Source of the DNA: Diphasiastrum complanatum
Lineage: Eukaryota; Streptophyta; Lycopodiopsida; Lycopodiales; Lycopodiaceae
Length of the DNA stretch: 64,000 bases
Reading direction: 5' to 3'
Assembly (NCBI GenBank): GCA_029204225.1
Contig: CM055094.1
Location: forward strand, 20,751,407 to 20,815,406
The translations under genes and the position numbers were made by a program. Of the stretch, positions 20,597-32,170 are shown piece by piece. The stretch's first letter is position 1. Each line of letters begins with the position of its first letter. The notes under the pieces were generated by a model. That model made no database searches, had not been told where the DNA came from, and saw only the letters and a list, made by a program, of their open reading frames with translations.

Positions 20597-23321
20597 GAGG
20601 CATGGTAAACTTTTCAAGCTTGATGCATGTGTGATCTCTAATCATGAAGGATGTATGGCTAGGGAGCAATTGACAAACCAAGAAGTTTGGCACAAGAGGT
20701 TGGGCCATCCCAACTTCAAATCTTTGGAGGTAATGGCAAAGAAAGAGCTTGTTCTTGGTCTCCCTAAAAGTCTTGTTGCAAACAATAGTGTTTATGAACA
20801 TTGTGCCTTGTCCAAATCTCATAGACTTGCTTATTCTAGATCTACTTCTAGATCTAAAGAAGCTTTTCAACTTGTGCATTCTGATATTCATTCTTCTAGT
20901 ACAACTAGCAATGGTGGGGCAAAGATGTATGCAACTTTCATTGATGACTTTAGTAGGTATACTTGGATCTATCTTCTTAAAAGTAAGGATGAAGTGTTTG
21001 CTGCATTTGTCAAGTTCAAGAATGAAATGGAAAACCAATTCAATACAAAGATCAAATGCTTAAGATCTGATAATGGAGGGGAATACACCTCAAATAGGTT
21101 CAAAGACTTTTGTATAGCACATGGGATTAAGAGGGAGATGTCTAGTCCTAGGACTCCACAACAGAATGGAGTGGCCGAGAGGAAGAATAGAACCCTTTGT
21201 GAATGTGCCAAGGCAATGAGACTACATGCTAATCTTGCTAAGTCTTTTTGGGGGGAAGCTTTAGCATGTGCTAACTATCTATGTAATAGATGGACAAGTG
21301 CTTCCTTGGATGGTAAAACTCCTCATGAGGTTCTTTATGGTAGAAGGCCGAGTGTCAAGCATTGTAGGATCTTTGGATGTACATGTTTTGTCAATATCAC
21401 ACTTGATGATAGAACTAAAGAAGATCCTTCATCAAAGAAGGGTGTGTTTGTTGGCTATAGTGAAGTAAGCAAGGCTTACAAAGTGTACATTCCTTCTACA
21501 AAGAAAGTTGTCATAAGTAGGGATGTCATCTTTCATGAAGAGAATGTTTCCAATGTTGTTGATGTTGATGTTGATGTGCCTACTAATCATCATGATGTGC
21601 AAGATGTCTTGGATGAAGATGGAGATGCCACTCCAAAGCAAACTTCAAGGAAGACTCAAAGGCAAAGGGCTAAGCCATCAAGGCTAACCTATGATGAAAA
21701 AGGAAAGCAAGTGGTGGACAACTCTAACTTTGCTTTTCTTACCTCTTTTGATGAACCAACTTGTGTAGGTGAAGCAATTCAAAAGAAGGAATGGATCCAA
21801 GCCATGGATCATGAGCATCAAGCACTCATCAAAAGCAACACATGGAGGTTGGTAAAGCTTCCAAAGGACAAGAAGGCAATCGGTTGTAAGTGGATCTTCA
21901 AGATCAAGACAAATCAAGATGGATCAATCAACAAGTACAAGGCAAGGTTGGTGGCAAAGGGGTATGCTCAAGAATATGGTATTGACTATGATGAGACCTT
22001 TGCACCCGTGGCAAAGATGGTAACTATTCGAATCCTAATCTCTCTTGCAACTCTTTATGATTGGGATATGTGGCAAATGGATGTTACTAATGCCTTCTTG
22101 AATGGTGATCTTGAAGAAGATATTTACATGGAGAAACCCGAGGGCTATGTTTCACATGATGAGCCTAATCATGTGTGCTATCTCCAAAAGAGTTTGTATG
22201 GGCTAAAGCAAGCACCAAGGAGTTGGTATGCTAAGCTCAATTCCTTCTTACTTTCTCAAAACTTTGTTATGAGTGAGTATGATCATTCTCTCTACTTTAG
22301 ATTGAATGAAAATGATATCACTTTACTTTTGATCTATGTTGATGACATTATCTTAAGTGGTGGTAACAGTCTAGATATAGATGAAATCAAGATGGCACTC
22401 AAAAGAGAGTTTGAAATTCAAGATCTTGGTAAACTTCATTATATCTTAGGAATAGAGATTATTAGAACTTCTAAATCTACATTCATATGTCAAGAAAAGT
22501 ATGTTAACTCTATTCTAAAAAGGTTTCATATGGAAGATTGTAAAGTTGTTTCTACTCCTATGGAATCAAATGTAAAGCTAACTACAAGAAGTAATGAAAG
22601 ATCCTTCAAGGACATTACTCTCTATAGAAAGCTAATAGGATCTCTTATATGGTTAACCATCACAAGACCTGATCTAGGCTTTGTGGTTGGTAAACTAAGT
22701 CAATTTATGCAAGATCCTAGTGAGGCTCATTGGAAGCTAGGAAAGAGAGTACTTAGATACATCTCGGGATCTAGAGATTTTGGCATCTTGTATGGAGGTA
22801 CTACACCTAACCTTTGTGGATTTTCAGATTCAGATTTTGCAGGTGATCAAATGGATAGGAAGTCAACAAGTGCCTTTGCAATCTATCTTGGAGATGGAGT
22901 GGTCTCATGGCTATCAAAGAAGCAACCAACTATCTCTCTATCTTCCACCGAAGCCGAGTACAAGGCATTAACAACATGCACCAAGGAGATTCTTTGGATC
23001 AAGAGGATGTTATTGGATCTTCACTTGCTGGAACCAGAGAAGACTCCAATCATACTTTGTGATAACCTTTCAGCCCAAAGCTTGGCAAGCAATCCTGTTT
23101 TTCATGCAAGGAGCAAGCACATTGAGATTGCTCACCATTTTGTGAGAGATCAAGTCATTGCCAAAGAGGTGGAGCTTCAACATGTCTCTTCAAAGGAGTG
23201 TGTGGCTGATATCTTCACCAAACCATTGGGAAAGGACCTATATTTAATGCATAGATCTAATCTTGGAATGTGCTCAAAGACTATGTTGAAACTAGCATCC
23301 AATGTTGAAGAGGGAGTGTGA
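20574..23321 (+). CDS. Copia integrase, reverse transcriptase and RNase H
   Basis: Residues are counted from the first ATG at 20580. The GAG-pre-integrase zinc finger has H38, H43 and C75, but Tyr72 stands where the first Cys is expected (codon TAT at 20793-20795). The integrase core has D102, D164 and E200, a DD35E spacing. The reverse transcriptase has KARLVAKGYAQ, then MDVTNAFLNGDL and the catalytic YVDD at 586-589. RNase H follows with SDSDFAGD, DRKSTSAF, SSTEAEY and CDN blocks. The frame ends with a stop overlapping the first bases of the 3' LTR. It lacks its own plausible start and depends on the upstream frame, which is shifted by one base. Confidence 0.95.
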   Translation, partial: VNVDPQGRRHGKLFKLDACVISNHEGCMAREQLTNQEVWHKRLGHPNFKSLEVMAKKELVLGLPKSLVANNSVYEHCALSKSHRLAYSRSTSRSKEAFQLVHSDIHSSSTTSNGGAKMYATFIDDFSRYTWIYLLKSKDEVFAAFVKFKNEMENQFNTKIKCLRSDNGGEYTSNRFKDFCIAHGIKREMSSPRTPQQNGVAERKNRTLCECAKAMRLHANLAKSFWGEALACANYLCNRWTSASLDGKTPHEVLYGRRPSVKHCRIFGCTCFVNITLDDRTKEDPSSKKGVFVGYSEVSKAYKVYIPSTKKVVISRDVIFHEENVSNVVDVDVDVPTNHHDVQDVLDEDGDATPKQTSRKTQRQRAKPSRLTYDEKGKQVVDNSNFAFLTSFDEPTCVGEAIQKKEWIQAMDHEHQALIKSNTWRLVKLPKDKKAIGCKWIFKIKTNQDGSINKYKARLVAKGYAQEYGIDYDETFAPVAKMVTIRILISLATLYDWDMWQMDVTNAFLNGDLEEDIYMEKPEGYVSHDEPNHVCYLQKSLYGLKQAPRSWYAKLNSFLLSQNFVMSEYDHSLYFRLNENDITLLLIYVDDIILSGGNSLDIDEIKMALKREFEIQDLGKLHYILGIEIIRTSKSTFICQEKYVNSILKRFHMEDCKVVSTPMESNVKLTTRSNERSFKDITLYRKLIGSLIWLTITRPDLGFVVGKLSQFMQDPSEAHWKLGKRVLRYISGSRDFGILYGGTTPNLCGFSDSDFAGDQMDRKSTSAFAIYLGDGVVSWLSKKQPTISLSSTEAEYKALTTCTKEILWIKRMLLDLHLLEPEKTPIILCDNLSAQSLASNPVFHARSKHIEIAHHFVRDQVIAKEVELQHVSSKECVADIFTKPLGKDLYLMHRSNLGMCSKTMLKLASNVEEGV
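23307..23316 (+). other. Polypurine tract
   Basis: GAAGAGGGAG immediately precedes the 3' LTR and is the expected plus-strand primer. It is also coding for the end of pol. Confidence 0.9.
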
Positions 23322-23971
23322 AAATTGTCAACATTTCCTAGCTAGTTTGAGGCCTAAATTGGCTAAAATTGTAAATAGTTTTGGTTCTGGAGTTTCACAC
23401 GTGTGAACCAGGCCACAATGTTTTTATTTACTGTATTTTTTCAGTATGATGAAGTGTCAAACTTCATACCCTTCAAAATGAGACCATTTTGATGTATTTT
23501 GGTCATATAAGCCATTTTTAGCTATTTTTCCTATATAGGGAATATCTAGGGTCAAGTACCTTCTAGAGAGAGGAGAGAGAGTCATCTTCCTCATCCATAA
23601 ATAGTAGGGAAGTCGTGGAGAACAGGTTGGAGAAACCTTTTGTATGCTTCATTGAGATCAATAGATCATTGTCATTGTTTCTTCCTCCATTGAGAGCATT
23701 GTTGTGTGTATTGTCTTCAAGCTATTGTGTATGATCTTAGGTGCTTTCCAAAAGTGGTAGGCTGATGTATTATGGACTGTATAATGCTATTTTGGGCCGC
23801 ACTTGATGTTTATGGAAGTTTCCATTTGTGATAAATGCTTTTTGATCAAGTTCTTTGCATTCTAGGTAGCATAGAATGTGTTGCCAATTCCTAGCTTATG
23901 TAGTTTGGAGTGCAAGCATTCAAGCCAATGATCTTGGAGTTTAGATCCACTTAGGATCTGTATTTTTCACA
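23317..23971 (+). repeat. 3' LTR of the copia element
   Basis: It is the same length as the 5' LTR and differs at two sites. The palindrome TTCACACGTGTGAA is at 23394-23407. The flanking duplication ATTCA follows at 23972-23976. Confidence 0.97.
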
Positions 23972-25213
<1,242 letters not shown>

Positions 25214-25959
25214 ATTCCACTCAAGCCTACATGGCAGACCCACGTGGTATAGCTTAGTTGTCTTGCCACACAAGCCTATGTCAAGCCTATATGGCAGACT
25301 GCAACATACCAGCATGAACATACTAGCATCAAGACTATGTCATGCCTATATGACCTACCACGCAAGCCTATGATAGGCCTACATCGCTTGCCACATGGCA
25401 ACTTGGGAGCCCCAGCTCTCTCTCTCTAGCTCCACTCAAGCCTACATGGCAGAGCTTGGTTGGCTTGCCACACAAGCCTATTGCAAGCCTATGTGGTAGC
25501 CTGCGACATGCTTACGTGGGAAGCATCAGAAATATGCCATGCCTATGTGGCCTGCCACGCAAGCCTATGGTTTATCTCATGACATGCCTACATGGCTTGC
25601 CACATGGCAACTTGGAAGCCCCAGCTCTCTCTCTCTAGCTCCACTCAAGCCTACATGGCAGAGCTTGGTTTGCTTGCCACACAAGCCTATGGCAAGCCTA
25701 TGCGGTAGCCTGCGACATGCTTACGTGGGAAGCATCAGAAATATGCCATGCCTATGTGGCCTGCCATGCAAGCCTATGGTAGGCCTGTATGGTTTGCCAA
25801 GTAGCAACTTTTGAGCCCACCTATATATATATATAGATCTATAGGTCCACTCAAGCCTACGTGGCACAGGGCCTAGTTGGCTTGACATACAAAGTTATGG
25901 TAGGCTTACATGGCTTGCCACATGGCAACTCTCAAGCCTGCATGATTTGCCATGTGGCA
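25214..25959. repeat. CCACATGG-type minisatellite before the H3-like gene
   Basis: Higher-order units of about 200 bp begin with CT-rich runs and AGCTCCACTCAAGCC (near 25420 and 25630) and contain many TTGCCACATGGCA and CAAGCCTATG elements. A TA run sits at 25823-25834. The array ends exactly where H3-like sequence begins (TACCGCTG at 25960). Confidence 0.85.
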
Positions 25960-26353
25960 TACCGCTGTCATAGGTGTTTCGAAACCTCATGAAAAGAAGC
26001 ATGTCCTTGGTCATCAGTGTCACCCTCTTGCCATGAATGGAACACAGCATCGAATCCTCAAACAATTTTGTCTAGAAGTCCTCGTATGCAATATGGAGGG
26101 CCTCCAATGTAGCGATATTCCACCTCACTCCACAGGGCAGATGGGTGGTCATATCTTGTGTAACCTCCCTCATAGCCCGATACAAGGCTGCTTTCAGGAT
26201 CACAAGTTTGGTGTACCTCTGCAAGGCCCTGATGTCCCTCAACCATGGACAGCGAGGTCTTCCGCGTCTTTGCGGACGTATGGGTTTAGATGTCTGGGGA
26301 CGAGATGGTTGAACAAAATGGGTAAGCCTAGCGGTTTGCTTCGTCCGAGCCAT
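25960..26353 (-). pseudogene. Histone H3 variant, CENH3-like, copy 1 (nonsense codon 94)
   Basis: The frame starts MARTKQTAR, identical to the first nine residues of histone H3. The tail then diverges and is about 11 residues shorter than in H3. The fold region aligns through LRDIRALQRYTKL (alpha-N) and the alpha-1 segment. Loop 1 is about four residues longer than in H3, then comes RWN at the start of alpha-2. Loop-1 extension and Trp at that position are marks of CENH3. A TAG replaces Gln at codon 94, after HIAYEDF. Past it the frame continues with LFEDSMLC, a KRVTLM core and KDMLL. The gene has no introns, unlike plant CENH3 genes generally, which suggests a retrocopy. Confidence 0.75.
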
Positions 26354-26697
26354 TGAGGCCGGATATCTATACCACTCGAGGACAGAGATACAGCAGAAGA
26401 GAGAGCTAAATTATCTCGCGTAATGGCGACTCTGAGAACTCTAAGGGTGATATCGCTACAACGCGAGAGAGTGGCAGAGATAGGCGGGGAGAGGCAGGGG
26501 CTTGCATGATGGCGATACTGGGAAAGTCTGGCTGATATCGCTACAACGTGAGAGGGTTTAAGGAATAGGCTTGGGGACGAGGTCGCTCTCATGATGGCGA
26601 TATCACGAATGTAGGTCATATGGAAGCAATCAAACATGACAGCAAATTACGCGAAAACCTATACACTCCCCGTGAATGGACTTATATAGAAGAAAAA
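26354..26697 (-). promoter_or_regulatory. Leader and TATA box of H3-like copy 1
   Basis: On the minus strand TATATAAG (about 26682-26689) lies about 330 bp before the ATG. The leader contains three related segments with GCGATATCA or GTATCGCCAT cores, which look like degenerate tandem repeats of about 65 bp. Upstream ATGs open a 132-codon frame (26239-26637) that overlaps the histone start in another phase and would hinder translation. Confidence 0.5.
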
Positions 26698-27095
26698 AGT
26701 TGGCACGTGTGAATCCCAGTGACACGTGGCCCAGTCAGTAGCTGACATGTGGAACCACAGGTTTGTATACGCATGTGTGAAACTGCACGTCTGGATCAAC
26801 ACGGGTGGGATCCCATGTGGGGACACGTGGCCGAATGGATCAGCGACATGTGTTATTGCACATATCGGCTCGCATGTGTGGTCACGTGGCCCAATCAATA
26901 ACTGACGTGTGGGACCACACTTCTATATCCGCACGTGTGAAACTTGCACATGTGGCCATGTGGTCGAATGGTTTGGTGACGTGTGTTCTGGCACGTGTTA
27001 GCTCGCACGTGTGGGCACGTGGCCGAATGGCAGATTGACGTGTATTGTAGCACGTGAGGTCTCACACGTGTGGACGGTTGTATTACGCGCCATAG
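26698..27095. promoter_or_regulatory. ACGT (G-box) array, copy 2
   Basis: About 390 bp contain ten CACGTG hexamers plus CATGTG variants in tandem units of about 160 bp. It lies between a minus-strand TATA facing the H3-like gene and a plus-strand TATA at 27151. This is the layout of a bidirectional promoter; function is inferred. Confidence 0.65.
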
Positions 27096-27150
27096 ATCTG
27101 ATCCGCTGTTGGATCTACGACTGTACGGCTTGGGTTTTATTGGTTTTAGC

Positions 27151-27158
27151 TATATAAA
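27151..27158 (+). promoter_or_regulatory. TATA box, plus strand
   Basis: TATATAAA in the conserved context TTTTAGC...TGTTGTTTGATC, as at 13928 and 48201. Confidence 0.45.
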
Positions 27159-27172
27159 TGTTGTTTGATCAG

Positions 27173-28814
27173 TTAAAACATTTCGCTAAGTTTTGGATTT
27201 TCACTCCATGTAGCTCTTGGTGTGTGAACCAAATACCATTCCACCTTAAAATCACCTATTCTAGGAACATTGAGTGGTGTGTCGCTCATCTGATACTTAA
27301 TTATCTCTGGAGATTTTGTTTCACTAAAAAACCAAAATTGAATTTCATGATCTTCTTTAAAACCTGTTTGAAACACAAAATCATGAACTATTTGAAGAGA
27401 ATTGAACTCAGACCTATAATAACAAAACAATTTTAGCTTAAAACACAAAACCATTAATTCTCGAAATGAATTAGTTGCTAGTACTCAATAGAATAGATTT
27501 AAACCTGGAAAGCTGCCAACACCAAATATTATTTTCGGACTGCACACTGAAATTAAGACTCTCCGAATTTATCGTATTGCTTAATGTTCCATTCATAAGT
27601 GTAACACTAATCCTTTCAATTTCGTTTGTGATTCCATAAAACTTTATAATAAATCTCTACAAATGATTCAGATCTACAAACATATTGTTGGTAGAATCAT
27701 ATGACAAAGTGCCATGTTTTGAGTTATGAATTTCATTGATATGGTAAGGAATATCAATGATGTTTTGAAAATTCTTGTTTAACACATCCCTCTCTAATTT
27801 GATTTGAAAGGGCCGGGGAATAGGAAATTGTTTTATATGTACTTGTCCAAATGCCTCTTTGATAATTTTAAACATTGTGTCATATGCACCCCTGCTAATA
27901 CCAGAATAATCACATGCTCCTTGTATCAATTTTCGGTCAACGATCTTGCCGACTTCGCCCATAAGGGCCTCTGCAATCTTGGGCTTGATTCGAGAATATC
28001 GTTGATTTCCAAGTAGACTCGTCGTTGACTTGGCTGTAAGTACTACACTCAAAGACTTTCCAATCATGTCCTTGTCTTTCGGATTTTCATTGGTGACTAA
28101 AGCTGCTCTGCAAAACAAAAATAAGATTTAGAAAAAAAACAATTCGCAACCATTGATGTGCTAGATGAAACAAGACACATGAATATTTTAAAACATAATC
28201 TTACTTGAAAGCATATATTCTTTTTGTCCGTTGACCCCCACTTGTTGAGAGCTCATCAATACTTTTTAAAATAACTCTTTTTCGCTTATTGTTCAGTATT
28301 TTCTTCCGTATTGGGTTTACTTCTACATTTATTTGACAATATGAGGTACACAATGTTTGTACAATTAGTTTCATATTGTCAGTTCCTTGGTTGAGGTTTA
28401 ATATAATATCTTGCAAATGAGAATTATCTATCTTCAAGATTTCCTTTTCTTTTTTTGTTTGCAAAAAAAAGTTTCTTTTTCTCGGTAGTCAGTAAGCAAG
28501 CCATTCAACATATTTTCCAAACAGTGGATATTTTTCATTGAATTACTAATGCCATAACTTTTCAATCTTTCACAATAACCCAATAGACCATTGTGTCCTT
28601 CACACAAAAACAGTATGAGTTGTGTGACCAATCTAAAATTCGGATGTTGCATTGAGCTTGGATCGATTGGATACAAACTTCCATCAACCCATAGATCACA
28701 ATGTTTCCTGTCTTTCGTCCTTTGGTGAGCTGGTAAGGTGGATCCTTTCAAATTTTTCCTCAACAGTGGAGCATATTCTGTGGGAAGATCAATATGGAGA
28801 TGATATTTAGACAT
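27173..28814 (-). pseudogene. Family A copy 2 (unrecognised protein, one intron)
   Basis: This is the most complete copy, but I do not recognise the protein. It starts MSKYHLHIDLPTEYAPLL at 28814. It continues through DLWVDGSLYPIDPSS, a coiled-coil-like Lys/Glu region, then a basic stretch (NNKRKRV) that could be a nuclear signal. After the intron it has KSLSVVLTAKSTTSLLG, ISRGAYDTMFKIIKEAF and HGTLSYDSTNNMFVD. The C-terminal segment, ending SENPKLSEMF, is in another frame (27173-27454). Frameshifts at A/T runs near 28460 and around 27650, and in the unclear stretch 27455-27650, indicate decay. No membrane segments are seen. It is convergent with the plus-strand TATA at 27151. Confidence 0.6.
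28108..28204 (-). other. Spliceosomal intron in family A copy 2, 97 bp
   Basis: On the minus strand the donor is CAA|GTAAGA and the acceptor is a T-rich tract ending TTTTGCAG. Removing it joins AFK to AALVTNENPKDKD in one frame. In copy 1 the donor GT has become AT. In copy 4 the donor is still GT (GTAGGA). The intron shows that family A derives from a eukaryotic gene that was not fully processed when copied. Confidence 0.75.
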
Positions 28815-29436
28815 CTTAATAATCGATAGATTAATCTAGTAGAAAACCCACTTGTTATATATCTTGTAAGCTATTAAAACTTGTCTTACTTATAAAAAAA
28901 TAATAATTGGAAAAGTTTGAAATGACCTTGGCGCCCTTTTTGATCCATCACACTCCATGTTTCTTGCCTTATATGCAAAATCAAAGCTTTGTTGTTATGA
29001 GCAAAATAAGCAAAATATTTTTTCAATAGATGTGCGTTGAAATTGCAAAAGTTTGAGATAACCTTGCCGCTCCATTTGATCCAACACACTCCGTATTTTC
29101 TGAATTTCAAAAATTTAGATTCATGTTGGCGCTCATTGTGATCCAAAATATTCAAAGATTCTTGCCATGATTTGCAGATCGATAAGACTGTTTTTCTTTG
29201 AGGTAAACACTTTAGTAGATGGAAAGAAAACTTTGATGTGCAATATGATTTGCATTTACATGAGAAGTCATGTTAGTTAATGGTAGAAAATAGAATCTTG
29301 CAGTATGGACCCCACACATTGCGGCTACCCAACTTCCAGTTAACCACATACATTACTAGTAAGGTCAAGTCATCGGAGTTGTGCGGGCAGACCAAAAACT
29401 CGGTCGGAGTTTTAAAATTCAACGATTTTCTCTCTC
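28815..29436. other. Spacer between families A and C
   Basis: AT-rich and mostly shared with 48538-49063. It contains three loose repeats around the words GATCCAACACACTCC or GATCCATCACACTCC. No gene is supported. Confidence 0.5.
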
Positions 29437-29835
29437 TTATGTCGCATTTCTTTGACAGCCCTTTTGGGCCATGGAACTCCTCGAATGTAAACTCCATATC
29501 ATTTGAGTCTGTTTCATCTGATGAAGCATGACGCTTCGCTTGTATCGATCCTTCTTCAGTGACATAGAGGACATGGGTGTCTTTCTCGATGTAAGCTTCA
29601 CTAGGCCGACCGTTTGGTGCTTTGTAGTTGGCCCTTGTGGAGAGAAGGAACTCTTTCTCTTTTGAGAAGCCGTTTGCATGGAATCTGTTGCAATAGGCCT
29701 AGAAGTAGAGTTGTCATGGTGGATGTATGTAGATGGTGTCCAAGGATGCGAAGGAGTAATCAAGCACGGTCGTAGCGAATGATAGATCGCCACTAAAAGA
29801 TGGAAAATCGATCCTTTGAAGCTATAGCTTTTCAA
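29437..29835 (-). pseudogene. Family C copy 1, deletion derivative
   Basis: The minus strand joins the family C leader (MKSYSFKGSIFHLLVAIYHSL) to an internal segment (SQKRKSSFSPQG, VKLTSRKTPMSSMS) by a deletion of roughly 2 kb relative to 37864-40317. The frame stays open for 132 codons but crosses natural frames, so the product would be artificial. The parent protein is not recognised. Confidence 0.5.
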
Positions 29836-30966
29836 AGTTTCTGAATTCCATTTCCATGCCTGAAGAAGGAAGTGCCAGCGTCAAATCTTCTCCCATCAGA
29901 GTTTGTTTTCATTTCCTAAAAAGCATGCATGGCAGCATGGTAGTAAAGCGTGATATTGTGACTTTTTGTAATGTTCTGCAACATTTGCTTACATACATAG
30001 CTACACCAAATGAGAAAATTCAGGACCTAGATTCTTAAAGAGTTTTATGAGGTTGAAGTTCTAGTTTTTCTACAAATCAACTTCCTCTGAAAGTTTCTTT
30101 TTGGTGGAAATGATGCTATTTATACCAAGTGTAGGCTAATTTGTAATGGCAAAGATCGAGTTTGCAGCTCACCATGATTATGATCATTTGCAAGTAGCCT
30201 ATTATAAGCAAATTGTGCTGCACTTTTGTGTTATCTTAGCACATACGAATGTAGCTTGTGATATTATTGGTTCGATATTCTAGTAGTTTATTTGCACCAT
30301 TTAAGGTAAGAGAAAGAGAGCAAAACCTTTAACACTTGCTTCTTGTACAACCAAATTACCTTCCAATTTTTTCAAGCCTATTTGCGGTAAAGTGTCTCAC
30401 ATCTCTATGGAACGTATGCACAAAAGCGAATCAATTTCTGCCACGTGATGATAGTGATACATTGTGCACTAGGGAATCACACTGTTGATAAGTTGGATTC
30501 ACATTTACATCATGAAGAAATCAATCTTGTAAGTTTTGTGTTCAAGTGGATCGGAAGCTCGCTCCAATTGATGTTGATATTAATATATCATGCTATCTCT
30601 AGCCTAATAGCCACACACTAGATGTTTGGATCCAGAAAATATTCATACAAAGAGACATAGGTCTGCCACGTAGTTTTCAATCAATCAAAAGGAAGGTAGA
30701 TCCTTATCTTTGGTACTATAATAGTTAGTTCTTCAACTTATTGAGATCTTAGAAATTAAATTTTAGGGTCAGCCCAAAGTTTTTGACAAGTGCTCATCAA
30801 GTGAATGCAATTCTAGTCAAGATTGTGTTCAATTTTGCTTGATTTGTGAGATATTTGGATTGATTATTGCATGATGATTCAACTGATATTGTAGGAATGA
30901 TTTGAAGAGGCATATTTATGTGCATATGATTCCTTTTGGTTCAGGTTAGGTGAATCCTATATCCTT
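29836..30966 (+). repeat. Upstream region of dead copia family 2, copy 1
   Basis: Shared with 50739-51869 at high identity; pieces recur at 41090-41265 and 60113-60207. No initiator-Met primer site or clear LTR boundary was found. A 60-codon frame at 29856-30038 is kept in block II but has no motif. Confidence 0.5.
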
Positions 30967-32170
30967 GTGAAGTCGAGATCAATGAATGCATATCTTTTGG
31001 ATTCACATGATAGATTGAATGCTTCCAATTATTTGATTTTGAAGCTAAGAATGGAATCAATCCTTATTTTACAAGATCCAATGGATATAGTGAGTGGCGA
31101 AGAGGATGAGCCTATTCACCCTCAAGAAGCTACAAAATACAAAAGGAGGTGCAAGGTTGCTCTCCATTGTATAGAATGAATGTAGCTCATGAGCTTCTTA
31201 ATGAGCTAGGTGCTTGCATCTTGGGTCAAGAATCATGGGAAACTCTTCAAAAGATATATGAATCAAAGAATACTTCAAGGTTGCTATCCTTGAAGAATCA
31301 AATCCATATGTGCTGAGAGTTAAGGACTTAAACAAAGAGCTTGCTTACATAGGAGATTCCATTAAGGAAAGTGAACTTGTTCAACCAATCTTGAATGCTT
31401 TAAGTATGGATTTTGCTAACTTGGTGCAAGGCTATGCAATCATGGGAAACTTGCCTTCACTTGAAGATCTCCAAGGAGTACTCGTGGCCGAGGAGAGTAG
31501 GAGAACTCACATCAAGTCAAGGATGGAGAAGCTCTCCCTCAATGATGGAGATGACAAGTCTCTTTTCATCAAGATCAAGAGAAAATCCAAAGATAAAGGT
31601 GTTGCATTCAAGAAAAACCAAGTCAAAGCTCGAGCAAGCCAAAGAAGGATAAGTCGAAGATCAAATGCTACTTTTGTGGCAAGACGGGGCACTATGCCTC
31701 AGAATGCTTCAAGAAGAAGAAAACTCAAAGTCAAGCAAACCTTGGTCAAGAGGAAGTGGAGAGCTCTCATGAAGATTTTGTCATGATGTCAAGTTTCTCA
31801 TCTTCAAGCATAAGAGGTGAAGACCCTTGGTGGATAGATAGTGGAGCTAACGGGCCACATGGCAAGTAAGAGGGAGTATTTTTTATTTTTCAACCTTATC
31901 TACCTATGAAGGACCTATCACATAAATTTTTACAGCAAATAATTATGCTTATAAGATAGAAGGATTAGGATCCATACCTTTATGCTTGGGATCTTCAAGG
32001 AAGATCAAGATTGATGGATTGCTTTACATTTTCAGTATCACTAAGAACTTGCTTAGTGTAGGGCAATTGCTTGACAATGTTTTGATTGTGGAGTTTGCCA
32101 CAAATACATGTAACATCAAGAAGCATGGCAAGATGATTGCTAAAGGGGTGATGATCTCCACACAACCTGG
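30967..32170 (+). pseudogene. Dead Ty1/copia family 2 Gag-protease, copy 1
   Basis: A UBN2-type gag start (SHDRLNASNYLILKLRMESI) breaks at 31177-31179, resumes at 31310-31786, then shifts again. The zinc knuckle CYFCGKTGHYASEC is read in another frame near 31660-31705, followed by the protease motif WWIDSGA near 31830. The next residues are disrupted here, while block II keeps SSHMTSK. The sequence resembles but is clearly distinct from the complete element at 17549. The break after HCIE is present in both copies, so inactivation predates the block duplication. Confidence 0.8.

Larger units (their letters stand above)
17549..23971 (+). mobile_element. Complete Ty1/copia LTR retrotransposon
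   Basis: The 6,423-bp element has 655-bp LTRs starting TGTGAAAA and ending TTTTCACA. The target duplication ATTCA lies at 17544-17548 and 23972-23976. It has a primer site, a gag-protease frame, a pol frame with integrase before reverse transcriptase (the copia order) and RNase H, and a polypurine tract. The two LTRs differ at only two aligned positions (17847/23615 and 17852/23620, both A versus G), so insertion was recent. The same module E sequence without the insertion, with a single ATTCA, is at 45177-45181. A frameshift between the two coding frames and one lost integrase zinc ligand suggest this copy is not autonomous. Confidence 0.97.

Noticed and set aside
20550-21038. Minus-strand frame of 162 codons inside the copia element
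   Set aside because: It is the shadow of the pol frame, which carries all recognisable motifs.
26239-26637. 132-codon minus-strand frame overlapping the H3-like start
   Set aside because: It lies in the leader, reads out of phase with the histone and has no motif; it is likely chance in a stop-poor leader.
29856-30038. 60-codon plus-strand frame also present at 50738-50941
   Set aside because: Conserved only as part of the duplicated upstream region; no motif and no differential conservation.
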